From UMGS2069 sp900557585 (GTDB lineage: Bacteria; Bacillota; Clostridia; Christensenellales; UBA1242): DNA of 64,000 bases. Shown here piece after piece: positions 9,088 to 16,605 of this stretch (positions are counted from its first letter, which is position 1; every line of letters begins with the position of its first letter). Both the position numbers and the translations under genes were made by a program. Below the pieces are notes generated by a model. That model saw only the letters and a list, made by a program, of their open reading frames with translations. It did not search any database and was not told the origin of the DNA. Location of the stretch: contig CABSCS010000001.1 in assembly GCA_902476355.1 (NCBI GenBank), forward strand, positions 1 to 64,000, given 5' to 3'.

Positions 9088-9948
9088 TTATAATTGTTTC
9101 ACAAATTTTGATGCTTCAAGCCCAGCAATCATGCCCTGATAAACAGCAGTTGCAACTTGTTTTATTCCGCCAGTAATGTCGCCAGCAGAATATGCACCTT
9201 TAACATATGTTTCGCACTTGTCATTTATAACAATGTGATTGTCTTTTGCAAGCACTCCAAGTTTTTTTGCCATGTCAAGCGAATCCATTGTTCCAAGTGC
9301 CAAGAACAAACCGTCAATTATAACCACTTTGTTTTCAAATTCAACCTTTTCAAGTTTTGTTTTTCCCAAAAAGCCAACAATTTTATTTGTTATAACTTCA
9401 ATGTTGCCTTGACTTTCAAGTTTGGTTTCGCCGTCTGTAAAAATATACACTTTCTTTGCGAGAGGAGAAAGAACTTTTGCCTCTGCCAAAGCATAGGTTC
9501 CGTTTCCAAGAACACCAACAGTTTTGCCTTTATAGAAATATCCATCACAAATTGCGCAACTGCTTATGTTTTGTTTTTCATATTTTTCAAGACGAGAATC
9601 AACCTTATTTTGTTTTTCGCCAGACGCAATGATAACCGCTTTTGAAACATATTCTTCTTTTTCAGTTTTCAGCAAGAAACAATTGTTTTCAAAGTCTTTT
9701 TCCGCAAAGTCGATTGCACAATTTTCAACATCAATTCCAAGCGCTTTTGCTTGTTTTATGCCCTCTTCTTTAAGTTTTGAGCCAGAAATTGAAGCAATTC
9801 CATAGTAATTTGCAATTTCTTTTGCTTTTTCAAGTTTGCTTTCTCCGTTATCAAACACACAAACCGAAGAGCCAGCACGCTTTGCATAGATTGCAGAACT
9901 TATGCCCGCAGGGCCCGCGCCAATAATGATAATGTCATATTTTTTCAT
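9088..9948 (-). CDS. Thioredoxin-reductase-like flavoprotein in the glycerol operon
   Basis: The 286-residue protein has an N-terminal FAD motif (GAGPAG from residue 10), a redox-active CAIC pair at Cys131/Cys134 in the usual TrxB position, an NAD(P)-binding GNGTYA motif after it and a C-terminal GAYSAGD FAD-binding block. This is the full order of a thioredoxin-reductase-type enzyme, slightly shorter than the usual 300-320 residues. The start at 9948 has an AGGAG site 5 nt upstream that lies inside the end of glpK; only 2 nt separate the genes. Family knowledge suggests reduction of thioredoxin or a similar partner. Its tight pairing with glycerol kinase suggests a specialised redox partner, but that is inference. 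Confidence 0.8.
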   Translation of the reverse strand: MKKYDIIIIGAGPAGISSAIYAKRAGSSVCVFDNGESKLEKAKEIANYYGIASISGSKLKEEGIKQAKALGIDVENCAIDFAEKDFENNCFLLKTEKEEYVSKAVIIASGEKQNKVDSRLEKYEKQNISSCAICDGYFYKGKTVGVLGNGTYALAEAKVLSPLAKKVYIFTDGETKLESQGNIEVITNKIVGFLGKTKLEKVEFENKVVIIDGLFLALGTMDSLDMAKKLGVLAKDNHIVINDKCETYVKGAYSAGDITGGIKQVATAVYQGMIAGLEASKFVKQL

Positions 9949-9950
9949 AT

Positions 9951-11426
9951 CTACTCCTGAACCCATGTGCTGTTTTTTGCAGCATATTCCCACTCTGTAA
10001 AAAGTTTTTCTCTTTGCCTTTCAGAAATCTCTGGTTTGAAAGATTCAACTTGCTTTGCAAGATTTTTTATTTCGTCAAATTTGATAAGACCAAGTGCAAC
10101 TTCTGCAAGATAAATTGCACCAAGAACCGAACATTCTGTGCTTTCGGTTTTGTGAACTTGCTTGCCCGAAATGTCTGACAAAAATTGCAAGATGAAACGG
10201 TTTTTGCTTCCGCCACCATCAACATTTATTGATTTAAGTTTAATGCCAGTTTTTTCCATTTCTTTGATAATGGCATTTGCACCATAGCCAAGACTTTCAA
10301 GAACCGCTCGAACCATATGATTTTTTGTAACGCCAAAAGTGATGCCAACAAAGCAAGCCCTTGCGTTAGCATTCCAAAATGGTGAACCAAGCCCTGTGAA
10401 TGCAGGAACAAAATATACCCCGCCATTGTCCGGAACAGAAAGTGCCATTTTTTCGGTTTCATCAACCTTGTCAAAAAGTTTAACATTATGCCCCGCCCAA
10501 TTGATTGCCGAACAAGCAGAGAAAATTGAACCTTCCAAAGCATATGCCGTTTTTCCGTTCACGGTATAGGCAACGGTTGCCAAAAGTTTATTGTTTTCAA
10601 GTTGAACTTTATTTCCTGTGTTCACAAGCAAAAATCCGCCAGTACCATAGGTGATTTTCGAGCGCCCAGCATCAACCGCGCCATGACCAACCAAACTTCC
10701 TTGCTGGTCACCAATAATCGAACAAAGAGGCGCACCATTAAACTCTTTACACTCGCCAATAACCTCGGCAGAAGAAACAACCTTTGGCAAACATTCGCGA
10801 CTAATTCCCCACAAATCAAGAAGTTCATCGTCATAGTCCATGGTGTTAATGTTGAAAAGCATTGTTCTTGATGCGTTTGATGTGTCGGTCACAAACTTGC
10901 CCGTAAGTTTATAAGCAATAAAACTGTCCATTGTTCCCAAGCAAAGTTGATGTTTTTTTGCAAGTGCTTTTGCTTCTGGAACATTTTTCAAAATCCAAGC
11001 CATTTTGCTTGCTGAAAAATATGGGTCTGGAACAAGACCAGTTTTTGCACGGATTTTTTCTTTCACTTCTGGTGAAAGTTTTTCAATTTCTTTTGCAGTT
11101 CTTCTGCACTGCCAAACAATTGCATTGTAAACCGGTTTTCCAGTTTCTTTGTCAAAAGCAACAACGGTTTCACGTTGCGATGTGAGAGCAACTGCCAAAA
11201 TCTTGTCTTTATCAAGGCGTTTGCCATTCATTGCTTTTTGAAAGGCAAAACAAAGTGCAAGATAAATTTCTTCGGCATCTTGTTCAACCCAGCCGTTTTC
11301 AGGATAATATTGTCTGAACCCCTGGCTTTCAACAGAAAGAATTTTGTTTGTTTTCGTGTCATAGACAAGAGCACGCGCACTTGTTGTTCCCTCGTCTAAC
11401 CCAACGATATATCTTTTTTCAACCAT
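9951..11426 (-). CDS. glpK: Glycerol kinase
   Basis: A 491-residue FGGY-family kinase that phosphorylates glycerol to sn-glycerol-3-phosphate with ATP. Signatures include LDEGTTSARALVYD at the N-terminus, GWVEQD, LTSQRETVV, the glycerol-kinase-specific VYNAIVWQCRRTA and the C-terminal DGGGSKNRFILQ ATPase motif. The length fits the usual 495-505. The start at 11426 has AGGAG directly upstream; the longer frame to 11543 runs into the divergent promoter. The product feeds the divergently encoded glycerol-3-phosphate dehydrogenase-like gene at 11568. An inverted repeat at 11474-11496 between them may be a shared operator. Confidence 0.95.
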   Translation of the reverse strand: MVEKRYIVGLDEGTTSARALVYDTKTNKILSVESQGFRQYYPENGWVEQDAEEIYLALCFAFQKAMNGKRLDKDKILAVALTSQRETVVAFDKETGKPVYNAIVWQCRRTAKEIEKLSPEVKEKIRAKTGLVPDPYFSASKMAWILKNVPEAKALAKKHQLCLGTMDSFIAYKLTGKFVTDTSNASRTMLFNINTMDYDDELLDLWGISRECLPKVVSSAEVIGECKEFNGAPLCSIIGDQQGSLVGHGAVDAGRSKITYGTGGFLLVNTGNKVQLENNKLLATVAYTVNGKTAYALEGSIFSACSAINWAGHNVKLFDKVDETEKMALSVPDNGGVYFVPAFTGLGSPFWNANARACFVGITFGVTKNHMVRAVLESLGYGANAIIKEMEKTGIKLKSINVDGGGSKNRFILQFLSDISGKQVHKTESTECSVLGAIYLAEVALGLIKFDEIKNLAKQVESFKPEISERQREKLFTEWEYAAKNSTWVQE

Positions 11427-11473
11427 ATTTTCTCCTTTTTTAACATTCGTATATTTATATAATATCACTTTTT

Positions 11474-11496
11474 TTATTTTATAAAAAATAAAATAA
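11474..11496. promoter_or_regulatory. Inverted repeat between divergent glycerol genes
   Basis: Two perfect 9-bp arms, TTATTTTAT and ATAAAATAA, are separated by 5 A residues midway between the glpK and G3P-dehydrogenase starts. It could be an operator controlling both directions; AT-richness makes chance possible. Confidence 0.35.
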
Positions 11497-11519
11497 CCAC
11501 AAAAACGCAACTTTTTTGT

Positions 11520-11549
11520 TTGACAAGAGGTTTTGTTTGGCACTATTCT
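11520..11549 (+). promoter_or_regulatory. Promoter of the G3P-dehydrogenase operon
   Basis: TTGACA (11520-11525), 18 nt, TATTCT (11544-11549), followed by an AGAGG ribosome site at 11556-11560. Confidence 0.65.
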
Positions 11550-11567
11550 ATTTATAGAGGTACAAAA

Positions 11568-13001
11568 ATGGAAAAAATCTATGATGTTTTAATTTTTGGT
11601 GCTGGCGTTGTTGGATCTTGCATTGCAAGCGACCTTGCAAGATCAGGCTATTCGGTTTGCCTTGTTGACAAAGCAAGTGATGTTTCAACCGGAGCAAGCA
11701 AAGCAAACAGCGGACTTGTTCATGCCGGATTCGACGCAAAGCCAGGAACACTGAAAGCAAAACTTAATGTTGAAGGAAACAAAATGTATCCTTCTGTTTG
11801 CAAACGCCTTGGGCTTCCACTTCGAAAACTTGGTGCAGTTGTAATTGGAAACAACAAAAACACCGTGAACGAACTCTATGCCCGAGGGCTTGAAAATGGA
11901 GTGAAGAATTTGTTTGTTCTCTCTCGCGATGAACTTTTGAAAATTCTTCCAAACATAACTGAAAATGTAACTTGTGGACTGCTTGCAAAAGATGCCTATG
12001 TTGTTTGTCCATATCTTTTAACAATCTGTTTGGCAGAAGAAGCAATTTTGAATGGCGCAACTGTTCTTTTGGAATTTGATGCAAACAAAATTCGCAAAAA
12101 CAACGGGGTTTTTGAAATTTCAGACGGCAAAACCACAGTTTTTGCAAAAAAAGTTATCAACAGCGCAGGTGCTGGCGTAAACCAAATTGCAAAACTTCTT
12201 GGAACTGAAACCTATGACATTCAGTTCAAACGCGGTGAATATTTTGTTTTGGAACAAAGCGAAGCGCACATTGCACCAGTAACAGTTTTCCCTCTTCCAG
12301 AAAAAGGAAGCAAGGGTATTTTGATAACTCAAACGCTTGACCAAAACATTTTAGTTGGGCCAACTTCCTATGAAAGTGATGACAGCACAAAAACCACTCG
12401 TGACGGGCTAAACTTGGTTGCTGAAAAATCTGGACTTCTTCTTTCAAACGTAAATCTTCGAAAAAGCATTCGTCAATTTTCAGGCGTTCGCACAATTTGC
12501 GGAGACGATTTCGTGATTGAACAAAGCAAAATTGACAGCAACATTTTAACTCTTGCAGGAATCTGCTCTCCTGGGCTTTCTTCTGCCCCTGCAATTTCGA
12601 AATATGCAATTGAAAAAATGGGATTAAAATTCAATCCAACCATTAAAAACAAGCAAATTGAACCATATTTTCTTTTCAAAAACCTTAAAAATGCAGAAAA
12701 AGAACAACTTCTTGCAAAAGACCACACCTATGGCGAACTTGTTTGCAAGTGTGAAAATATCACAAAAGGCGACATTTTGTTTGCCTTAAACCGACCACTT
12801 AAAATTTGTTCAGTTGACGGAATCAAGCGCAGAGTTCGTGCTGGAATGGGACGTTGCCAAGGCGGTTTCTGTTCTCTTCCAGTTGCGGAAATCATTGCAA
12901 AGGCCAGAAAAGTTCCAATTGAAAAAGTTTTGAAAGAGAACAAAAATTCAAACTTGTTTGTATATCAAATTCGCGGAGGTGAAAACAATGGCAACCTATG
13001 A
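11568..13001 (+). CDS. FAD-dependent glycerol-3-phosphate dehydrogenase (GlpA-like) with [2Fe-2S] domain
   Basis: The 477-residue protein begins with the DAO-type FAD motif (GAGVVGS near residue 10) and a SGLVHAGFDAKPG substrate-side block. It ends in a BFD-like iron-sulfur domain with Cys393, Cys395, Cys430 and Cys435 (CKC ... CQGGFC). The family oxidises glycerol-3-phosphate to dihydroxyacetone phosphate. The iron-sulfur domain points to electron transfer to the two downstream proteins rather than directly to oxygen. The start at 11568 is supported by AGAGG upstream. It overlaps the next gene by 14 nt. The divergent glycerol kinase supports the substrate; related enzymes that oxidise hydroxyproline or amino acids have the same build. 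Confidence 0.85.
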   Translation: MEKIYDVLIFGAGVVGSCIASDLARSGYSVCLVDKASDVSTGASKANSGLVHAGFDAKPGTLKAKLNVEGNKMYPSVCKRLGLPLRKLGAVVIGNNKNTVNELYARGLENGVKNLFVLSRDELLKILPNITENVTCGLLAKDAYVVCPYLLTICLAEEAILNGATVLLEFDANKIRKNNGVFEISDGKTTVFAKKVINSAGAGVNQIAKLLGTETYDIQFKRGEYFVLEQSEAHIAPVTVFPLPEKGSKGILITQTLDQNILVGPTSYESDDSTKTTRDGLNLVAEKSGLLLSNVNLRKSIRQFSGVRTICGDDFVIEQSKIDSNILTLAGICSPGLSSAPAISKYAIEKMGLKFNPTIKNKQIEPYFLFKNLKNAEKEQLLAKDHTYGELVCKCENITKGDILFALNRPLKICSVDGIKRRVRAGMGRCQGGFCSLPVAEIIAKARKVPIEKVLKENKNSNLFVYQIRGGENNGNL

Positions 13002-14214
13002 TTTTGATGTTGTTGTAATTGGCGGTGGCCCAGCAGGAATGGCTGGTGCACTTGGCAGTTCAAAAAACGGAAGCCGAACCCTTCTTGTTGAAAGAAATCA
13101 CACACTTGGTGGCATTTTAAACCAATGCATTCACAACGGCTTTGGGCTTCACTATTTCGGAGAAGAACTCACAGGTCCCGAGTTTGCATCGCGTTTTGAA
13201 AAACTTGTGAAAAAAGATAAAAACATTTCTGTTTTGTGTGACACATTCGTAACCGATATTAAACCACATCAAGTTACAATCACAAACAAAAACGGAATCA
13301 AAACGATTTCTGCGGGCGCAATTTTGCTTGCAACCGGTGCAAGAGAAAGAACACCTGCTTCAATCCGCCTTAACGGAACTCGTCCACAAGGAATCATGAC
13401 TGCCGGTGTTGCACAAAAAATGGTGAACATTCACGGCTATTTGCCCGGCAAAAAAGTTGTAATTCTTGGCAGTGGCGACATTGGACTTATCATGGCACGA
13501 AGACTTACGCTTGAAGGAGCGAAAGTTCTTGCAGTGCTTGAAATCAACAGCACAACAAGCGGTCTTCGCAGAAATGTTTTACAATGCGTTGAAGACTATA
13601 ACATTCCTCTTCTTTTCAACACCACAGTGTTTGAAGTTGTTGGAAAAGACCGCGTTGAAGGCATTTATTATGGACAGGTTGACGAGCATTTTGCACCAAT
13701 TGAAAGCACAAAGAAATTTCTTGCTTGCGACACACTTGTCCTTTCTGTTGGGCTTACACCAGAAACCGACCTTTTGCCAAATCTTGAACTTAAAAAAGTT
13801 ACAAACGGCGCAGTGATAGACGAGTTTTATGAAACCAACATCAAAAGCGTTTTCTCTGCCGGAAACGTTCTTCACATTCACGACCTTGTTGACAATGTTG
13901 CACTTGAAGCCGAAAATGCAGGAAAATGTGCAAGCGATTTTGCAAAAGGAGTTTTAAAGAAAACAACTCCAATTTCTGTTGAAGCCGGAAACGGACTTAC
14001 ATATGTTGTGCCAAATGTTGCATATCACACAAACAACAAACTTGTTGCAAAATTCCGTCTTAAAAGCAAAATTACAAAAACATTTATCGTTGCAAGAAGT
14101 GGCGACACCATTCTTTCAAAAAAATATATGCTTGCGGGTGTTCCCGGAGAAATGATTTCAATGGAAATTGACAAAACAAACGCAAAAGACAATATTGTTG
14201 TGGAGGTGCAATGA
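12988..14214 (+). CDS. FAD/NAD-dependent oxidoreductase subunit of the G3P dehydrogenase module
   Basis: A 408-residue pyridine-nucleotide-disulfide-type flavoprotein. It has an N-terminal FAD motif GGGPAG, an ATGARERTP block, a second nucleotide site LGSGDIG and a C-terminal SAGNVLHIHD FAD block. It lacks the active CxxC of disulfide reductases, which fits an electron-transfer subunit. The start at 12988 has GGAGGT 7 nt upstream, inside the preceding gene. The set GlpA-like / FAD-NAD oxidoreductase / DUF1667 is a recurrent trio in anaerobes; similar trios form complexes in which this subunit passes electrons to a carrier. The stop overlaps the next start by 4 nt. Confidence 0.85.
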   Translation: MATYDFDVVVIGGGPAGMAGALGSSKNGSRTLLVERNHTLGGILNQCIHNGFGLHYFGEELTGPEFASRFEKLVKKDKNISVLCDTFVTDIKPHQVTITNKNGIKTISAGAILLATGARERTPASIRLNGTRPQGIMTAGVAQKMVNIHGYLPGKKVVILGSGDIGLIMARRLTLEGAKVLAVLEINSTTSGLRRNVLQCVEDYNIPLLFNTTVFEVVGKDRVEGIYYGQVDEHFAPIESTKKFLACDTLVLSVGLTPETDLLPNLELKKVTNGAVIDEFYETNIKSVFSAGNVLHIHDLVDNVALEAENAGKCASDFAKGVLKKTTPISVEAGNGLTYVVPNVAYHTNNKLVAKFRLKSKITKTFIVARSGDTILSKKYMLAGVPGEMISMEIDKTNAKDNIVVEVQ

Positions 14215-14552
14215 TGAGCATAAATTTGACATGCATAATGTGCCCAATGGGTTGCAGTTTGAAAGTTGACAAAACCAAAGACGGCTACACCGTTTCTGGA
14301 AACAACTGCATTCGTGGCGAACAATTTGGAAAAGAAGAAGTAACATCACCAAAAAGAATTGTGACAAGTCTTATCCGAACAAAAAAAGGTGTGACAAGTG
14401 TTAAAACATCTTGCCCAATTCCAAAGAAAATGATTTTTGATGTTATGAAAGAAATTGACAAAGTTTATGTTGAAAGCGCAAAAATTGGCGATGTTGTAAT
14501 TAAGAATGTTCTTGGCACGGGCGCAGACATTGTTGTTACAAAAACAATTTAA
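14211..14552 (+). CDS. DUF1667 cysteine-rich protein of the G3P dehydrogenase module
   Basis: A 113-residue protein whose N-terminus carries CIMCPMGC (Cys8, Cys11, Cys15) and a fourth Cys at 33, the DUF1667 pattern and a likely iron-sulfur or metal site. It overlaps the previous gene by ATGA and has GGAGGT upstream, so it is translationally coupled. DUF1667 proteins are nearly always found with the two flavoproteins seen here and are thought to be a small electron-transfer subunit. The exact role is not established. Confidence 0.85.
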   Translation: MMSINLTCIMCPMGCSLKVDKTKDGYTVSGNNCIRGEQFGKEEVTSPKRIVTSLIRTKKGVTSVKTSCPIPKKMIFDVMKEIDKVYVESAKIGDVVIKNVLGTGADIVVTKTI

Positions 14553-14848
14553 ACTTTGCAAAAGTATAGTAAATATGTAAAAAAGTGCAAAATTTAATAA
14601 AAAACACACAAATTTACATCAATTTCACATATTTTAGAAAAAAAAACAAAACAACAAACAAAAAGTGTTCTTGAAAAAACAACGCACAACAAACAAAATT
14701 ATATAAAAATATTTTTCTTATACCAATTATAAATTTAGAGCGTTATGACTATTAAAAATATAATGTCATGCAAAATTTATATTTCATCTGATTGATTGCA
14801 GACAACAACATGACAAATATAATTTGCAAACCAAATTTAAAAGCAAAC
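14553..14848. other. AT-rich intergenic region, nothing recognised
   Basis: About 300 bases between convergent genes with A-rich runs, no open frame with a ribosome site and no clear promoter. It ends at the terminator at 14849-14879. Confidence 0.6.
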
Positions 14849-14879
14849 AAAAAAGAGTGTCAATTTGATACTCTTTTTT
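14849..14879. terminator. Bidirectional terminator between DUF1667 and galE
   Basis: A 14-bp stem (AAAAAAGAGT core, one G-T wobble) with a 3-nt loop and flanking A/T tracts. It lies 38 nt past the galE stop and 300 nt past the DUF1667 stop. Confidence 0.85.
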
Positions 14880-14917
14880 GTTCGTTATTCACATTTATTT
14901 TGAACATCGCAATAAAA

Positions 14918-15940
14918 TTATTTTTTATTCTTTTTGCAATGCTTCATTTCATTAAGTTGAAATTTATAGGTGCTTTCGCACATTTCATCAAGGGTTCTTG
15001 TTGCCTTCCAGCCAAGTTCTTTGAGCGCCTTGTCTGGCGAAGCATAACATTCGTCAATGTCGCCCGGTCTGCGAGGTGCAAATTTATATTTCACTTTTCC
15101 ACCGCAACATTTGTTATAGGCATTCACCATGTCAAGCACGCTATATCCTGTGCCGGTTCCAAGGTTATAAATCACAAGTCCACAATTGGTTTTGAGTTTG
15201 TTGAGTGCTGCAAGATGACCATCGGCCAAGTCTACAACATGAATATAGTCGCGAACACCAGTTCCGTCTTTTGTGTTATAATCGTTTCCAAAAACACTGA
15301 GTTCTTTGAGTTCACCAACCGAAACTCTTGAAATGTATGGCATTAAATTGTTTGGAATGCCTCTTGGGTTTTCGCCAAGAAGTCCGCTTTCATGTGCACC
15401 AACCGGGTTGAAATATCTTAAAATTGCGATGTTCATGCTTGGGTCAGCAAGGCTAACATCTTTCAAAATTTCCTCGATAAACAACTTTGTTCTGCCATAT
15501 GGATTTGTTGCACTAGTTGGAAAATCTTCATAAATTGGCATGCTTTCTGCCTTCCCATAAACTGTTGCAGAACTGCTAAACACAAGATTTTTCACATTAT
15601 ATTCACGCATGGCTTTAAGCAAATTTATTGTGCTTTCCAGGTTGTTTTCATAATATTCAATTGGTTTCTTGACACTTTCACCAACCGCTTTGAGACCTGC
15701 AAAGTGAATTACAGCATCAATTTTGTTATCCGCAAAAATCTTTTTGAGACCCGCCTCTTTGCGTAAATCATATTTATAAAACTTTACATCTTTTCCAGTG
15801 ATTTTTTTAATTTTTCTCAAAACATTACGGTCGCTATTGCTGAGATTGTCAACAATGATAACTTCTTCGCCTGCTTCAAGCAATTGAACGGCGGTGTGTG
15901 AGCCAATATATCCAAGCCCACCAGTAAGTAAAACTTTCAT
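14918..15940 (-). CDS. galE: UDP-glucose 4-epimerase
   Basis: A 340-residue extended short-chain dehydrogenase that interconverts UDP-glucose and UDP-galactose. It has the NAD motif GGLGYIGSH at residues 7-15, a SSSATVYG strand, the catalytic Tyr/Lys in NPYGRTK, and GalE-specific blocks FNPVGAHESG, GTGVRDYIHV and ARRPGDID. The length is typical. The start at 15940 follows an AGGGGG site, and a good promoter lies at 15971-16000. It supplies sugar nucleotides for envelope polysaccharide. A divergent second copy sits at 24813-25817. Confidence 0.93.
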   Translation of the reverse strand: MKVLLTGGLGYIGSHTAVQLLEAGEEVIIVDNLSNSDRNVLRKIKKITGKDVKFYKYDLRKEAGLKKIFADNKIDAVIHFAGLKAVGESVKKPIEYYENNLESTINLLKAMREYNVKNLVFSSSATVYGKAESMPIYEDFPTSATNPYGRTKLFIEEILKDVSLADPSMNIAILRYFNPVGAHESGLLGENPRGIPNNLMPYISRVSVGELKELSVFGNDYNTKDGTGVRDYIHVVDLADGHLAALNKLKTNCGLVIYNLGTGTGYSVLDMVNAYNKCCGGKVKYKFAPRRPGDIDECYASPDKALKELGWKATRTLDEMCESTYKFQLNEMKHCKKNKK

Positions 15941-15970
15941 ACTTTTCCCCCTTTCCCTTTTTCTATTTAT

Positions 15971-16000
15971 ATTATATAATTTCAAGCAAAAATCAGTCAA
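15971..16000 (-). promoter_or_regulatory. galE promoter
   Basis: Minus-strand TTGACT (15995-16000), 18-nt spacer, TATAAT (15971-15976), about 30 nt before the start codon. Confidence 0.65.
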
Positions 16001-16023
16001 ACAAATACAAAGTCAATTTCTTT

Positions 16024-16344
16024 TTATTTTTCAACTTCTTCAAGATAGTGAACAGGTTTTCCCGTTTTCTTTGCATATTCAATTTCAGACTTTGTGCTTG
16101 AACCAATATATCCACCTTTGTTGATAACAAAAATTTCATCAGCCATGTCAATTTTTCTTTTGTGCATGTCATCAAGCATTTCTTTTATGTTGTCGTTCCA
16201 AACTTCATCATCGCCCGAATGCCCAAACAGTCCAACAGAAATCACAATGTTGCCTTCAAGTGACAATCTTTTTTGTTCTTTTAAAAACTCATCTTTAAAC
16301 TTTGTGCTTCCACAAAGAGTTATAACTTTATATTTCCCAACCAT
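16024..16344 (-). CDS. DUF4406 / nucleoside 2-deoxyribosyltransferase-like protein
   Basis: A 106-residue protein with a Rossmann-like beginning VITLCGSTKF, a central DDMHKRKIDMADEIFVIN segment and GGYIGSSTKSEIEYAKKTGKPV. This is the pattern of small nucleoside 2-deoxyribosyltransferase-like proteins (DUF4406). These bind nucleotide or ADP-ribose-like ligands; catalytic activity is uncertain for the short forms. The start at 16344 is set by GAGGAG just upstream, and an extended -10 box lies at 16364-16372. It precedes galE by 83 nt on the same strand. Confidence 0.75.
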   Translation of the reverse strand: MVGKYKVITLCGSTKFKDEFLKEQKRLSLEGNIVISVGLFGHSGDDEVWNDNIKEMLDDMHKRKIDMADEIFVINKGGYIGSSTKSEIEYAKKTGKPVHYLEEVEK

Positions 16345-16363
16345 AGTTTTGCTCCTCAAACAA

Positions 16364-16372
16364 ATTATATCA
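16364..16372 (-). promoter_or_regulatory. Extended -10 promoter element
   Basis: TGATATAAT on the minus strand is an extended -10 (TGnTATAAT) 19 nt before the start codon; the -35 is weak. Confidence 0.5.
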
Positions 16373-16551
16373 CAACAACAAAAATATCAAAAACAAAAGC
16401 AAGCCGTTTCAAGTTTTTTTTATTACAAAAAAAGAATCATAGAAAATAAACAATCAACTCAAAAAACATTAAAGAACTCACACCTATACAAACAATAAGA
16501 AGAAAGAAAAGCAAAACCAAACAAAATAAGTTTAAACATATAAAACCCAAC

Positions 16552-16583
16552 AAAAAAAAGAACCATTTCTGGTTCTTTTTTTT
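16552..16583 (-). terminator. Terminator after the DUF2207 gene
   Basis: A8-GAACCA / TGGTTC-T8 hairpin with a 4-nt loop, 22 nt beyond the stop of the 16606-18579 gene. Confidence 0.9.
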
Positions 16584-16605
16584 TATTTCAAAGTGGAATG
16601 CTTGG

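Noticed and set aside
14792..15331. 179-residue plus-strand open frame opposite galE
   Set aside because: Antisense shadow of galE; Cys/Phe/Ile-rich product without family or ribosome site.
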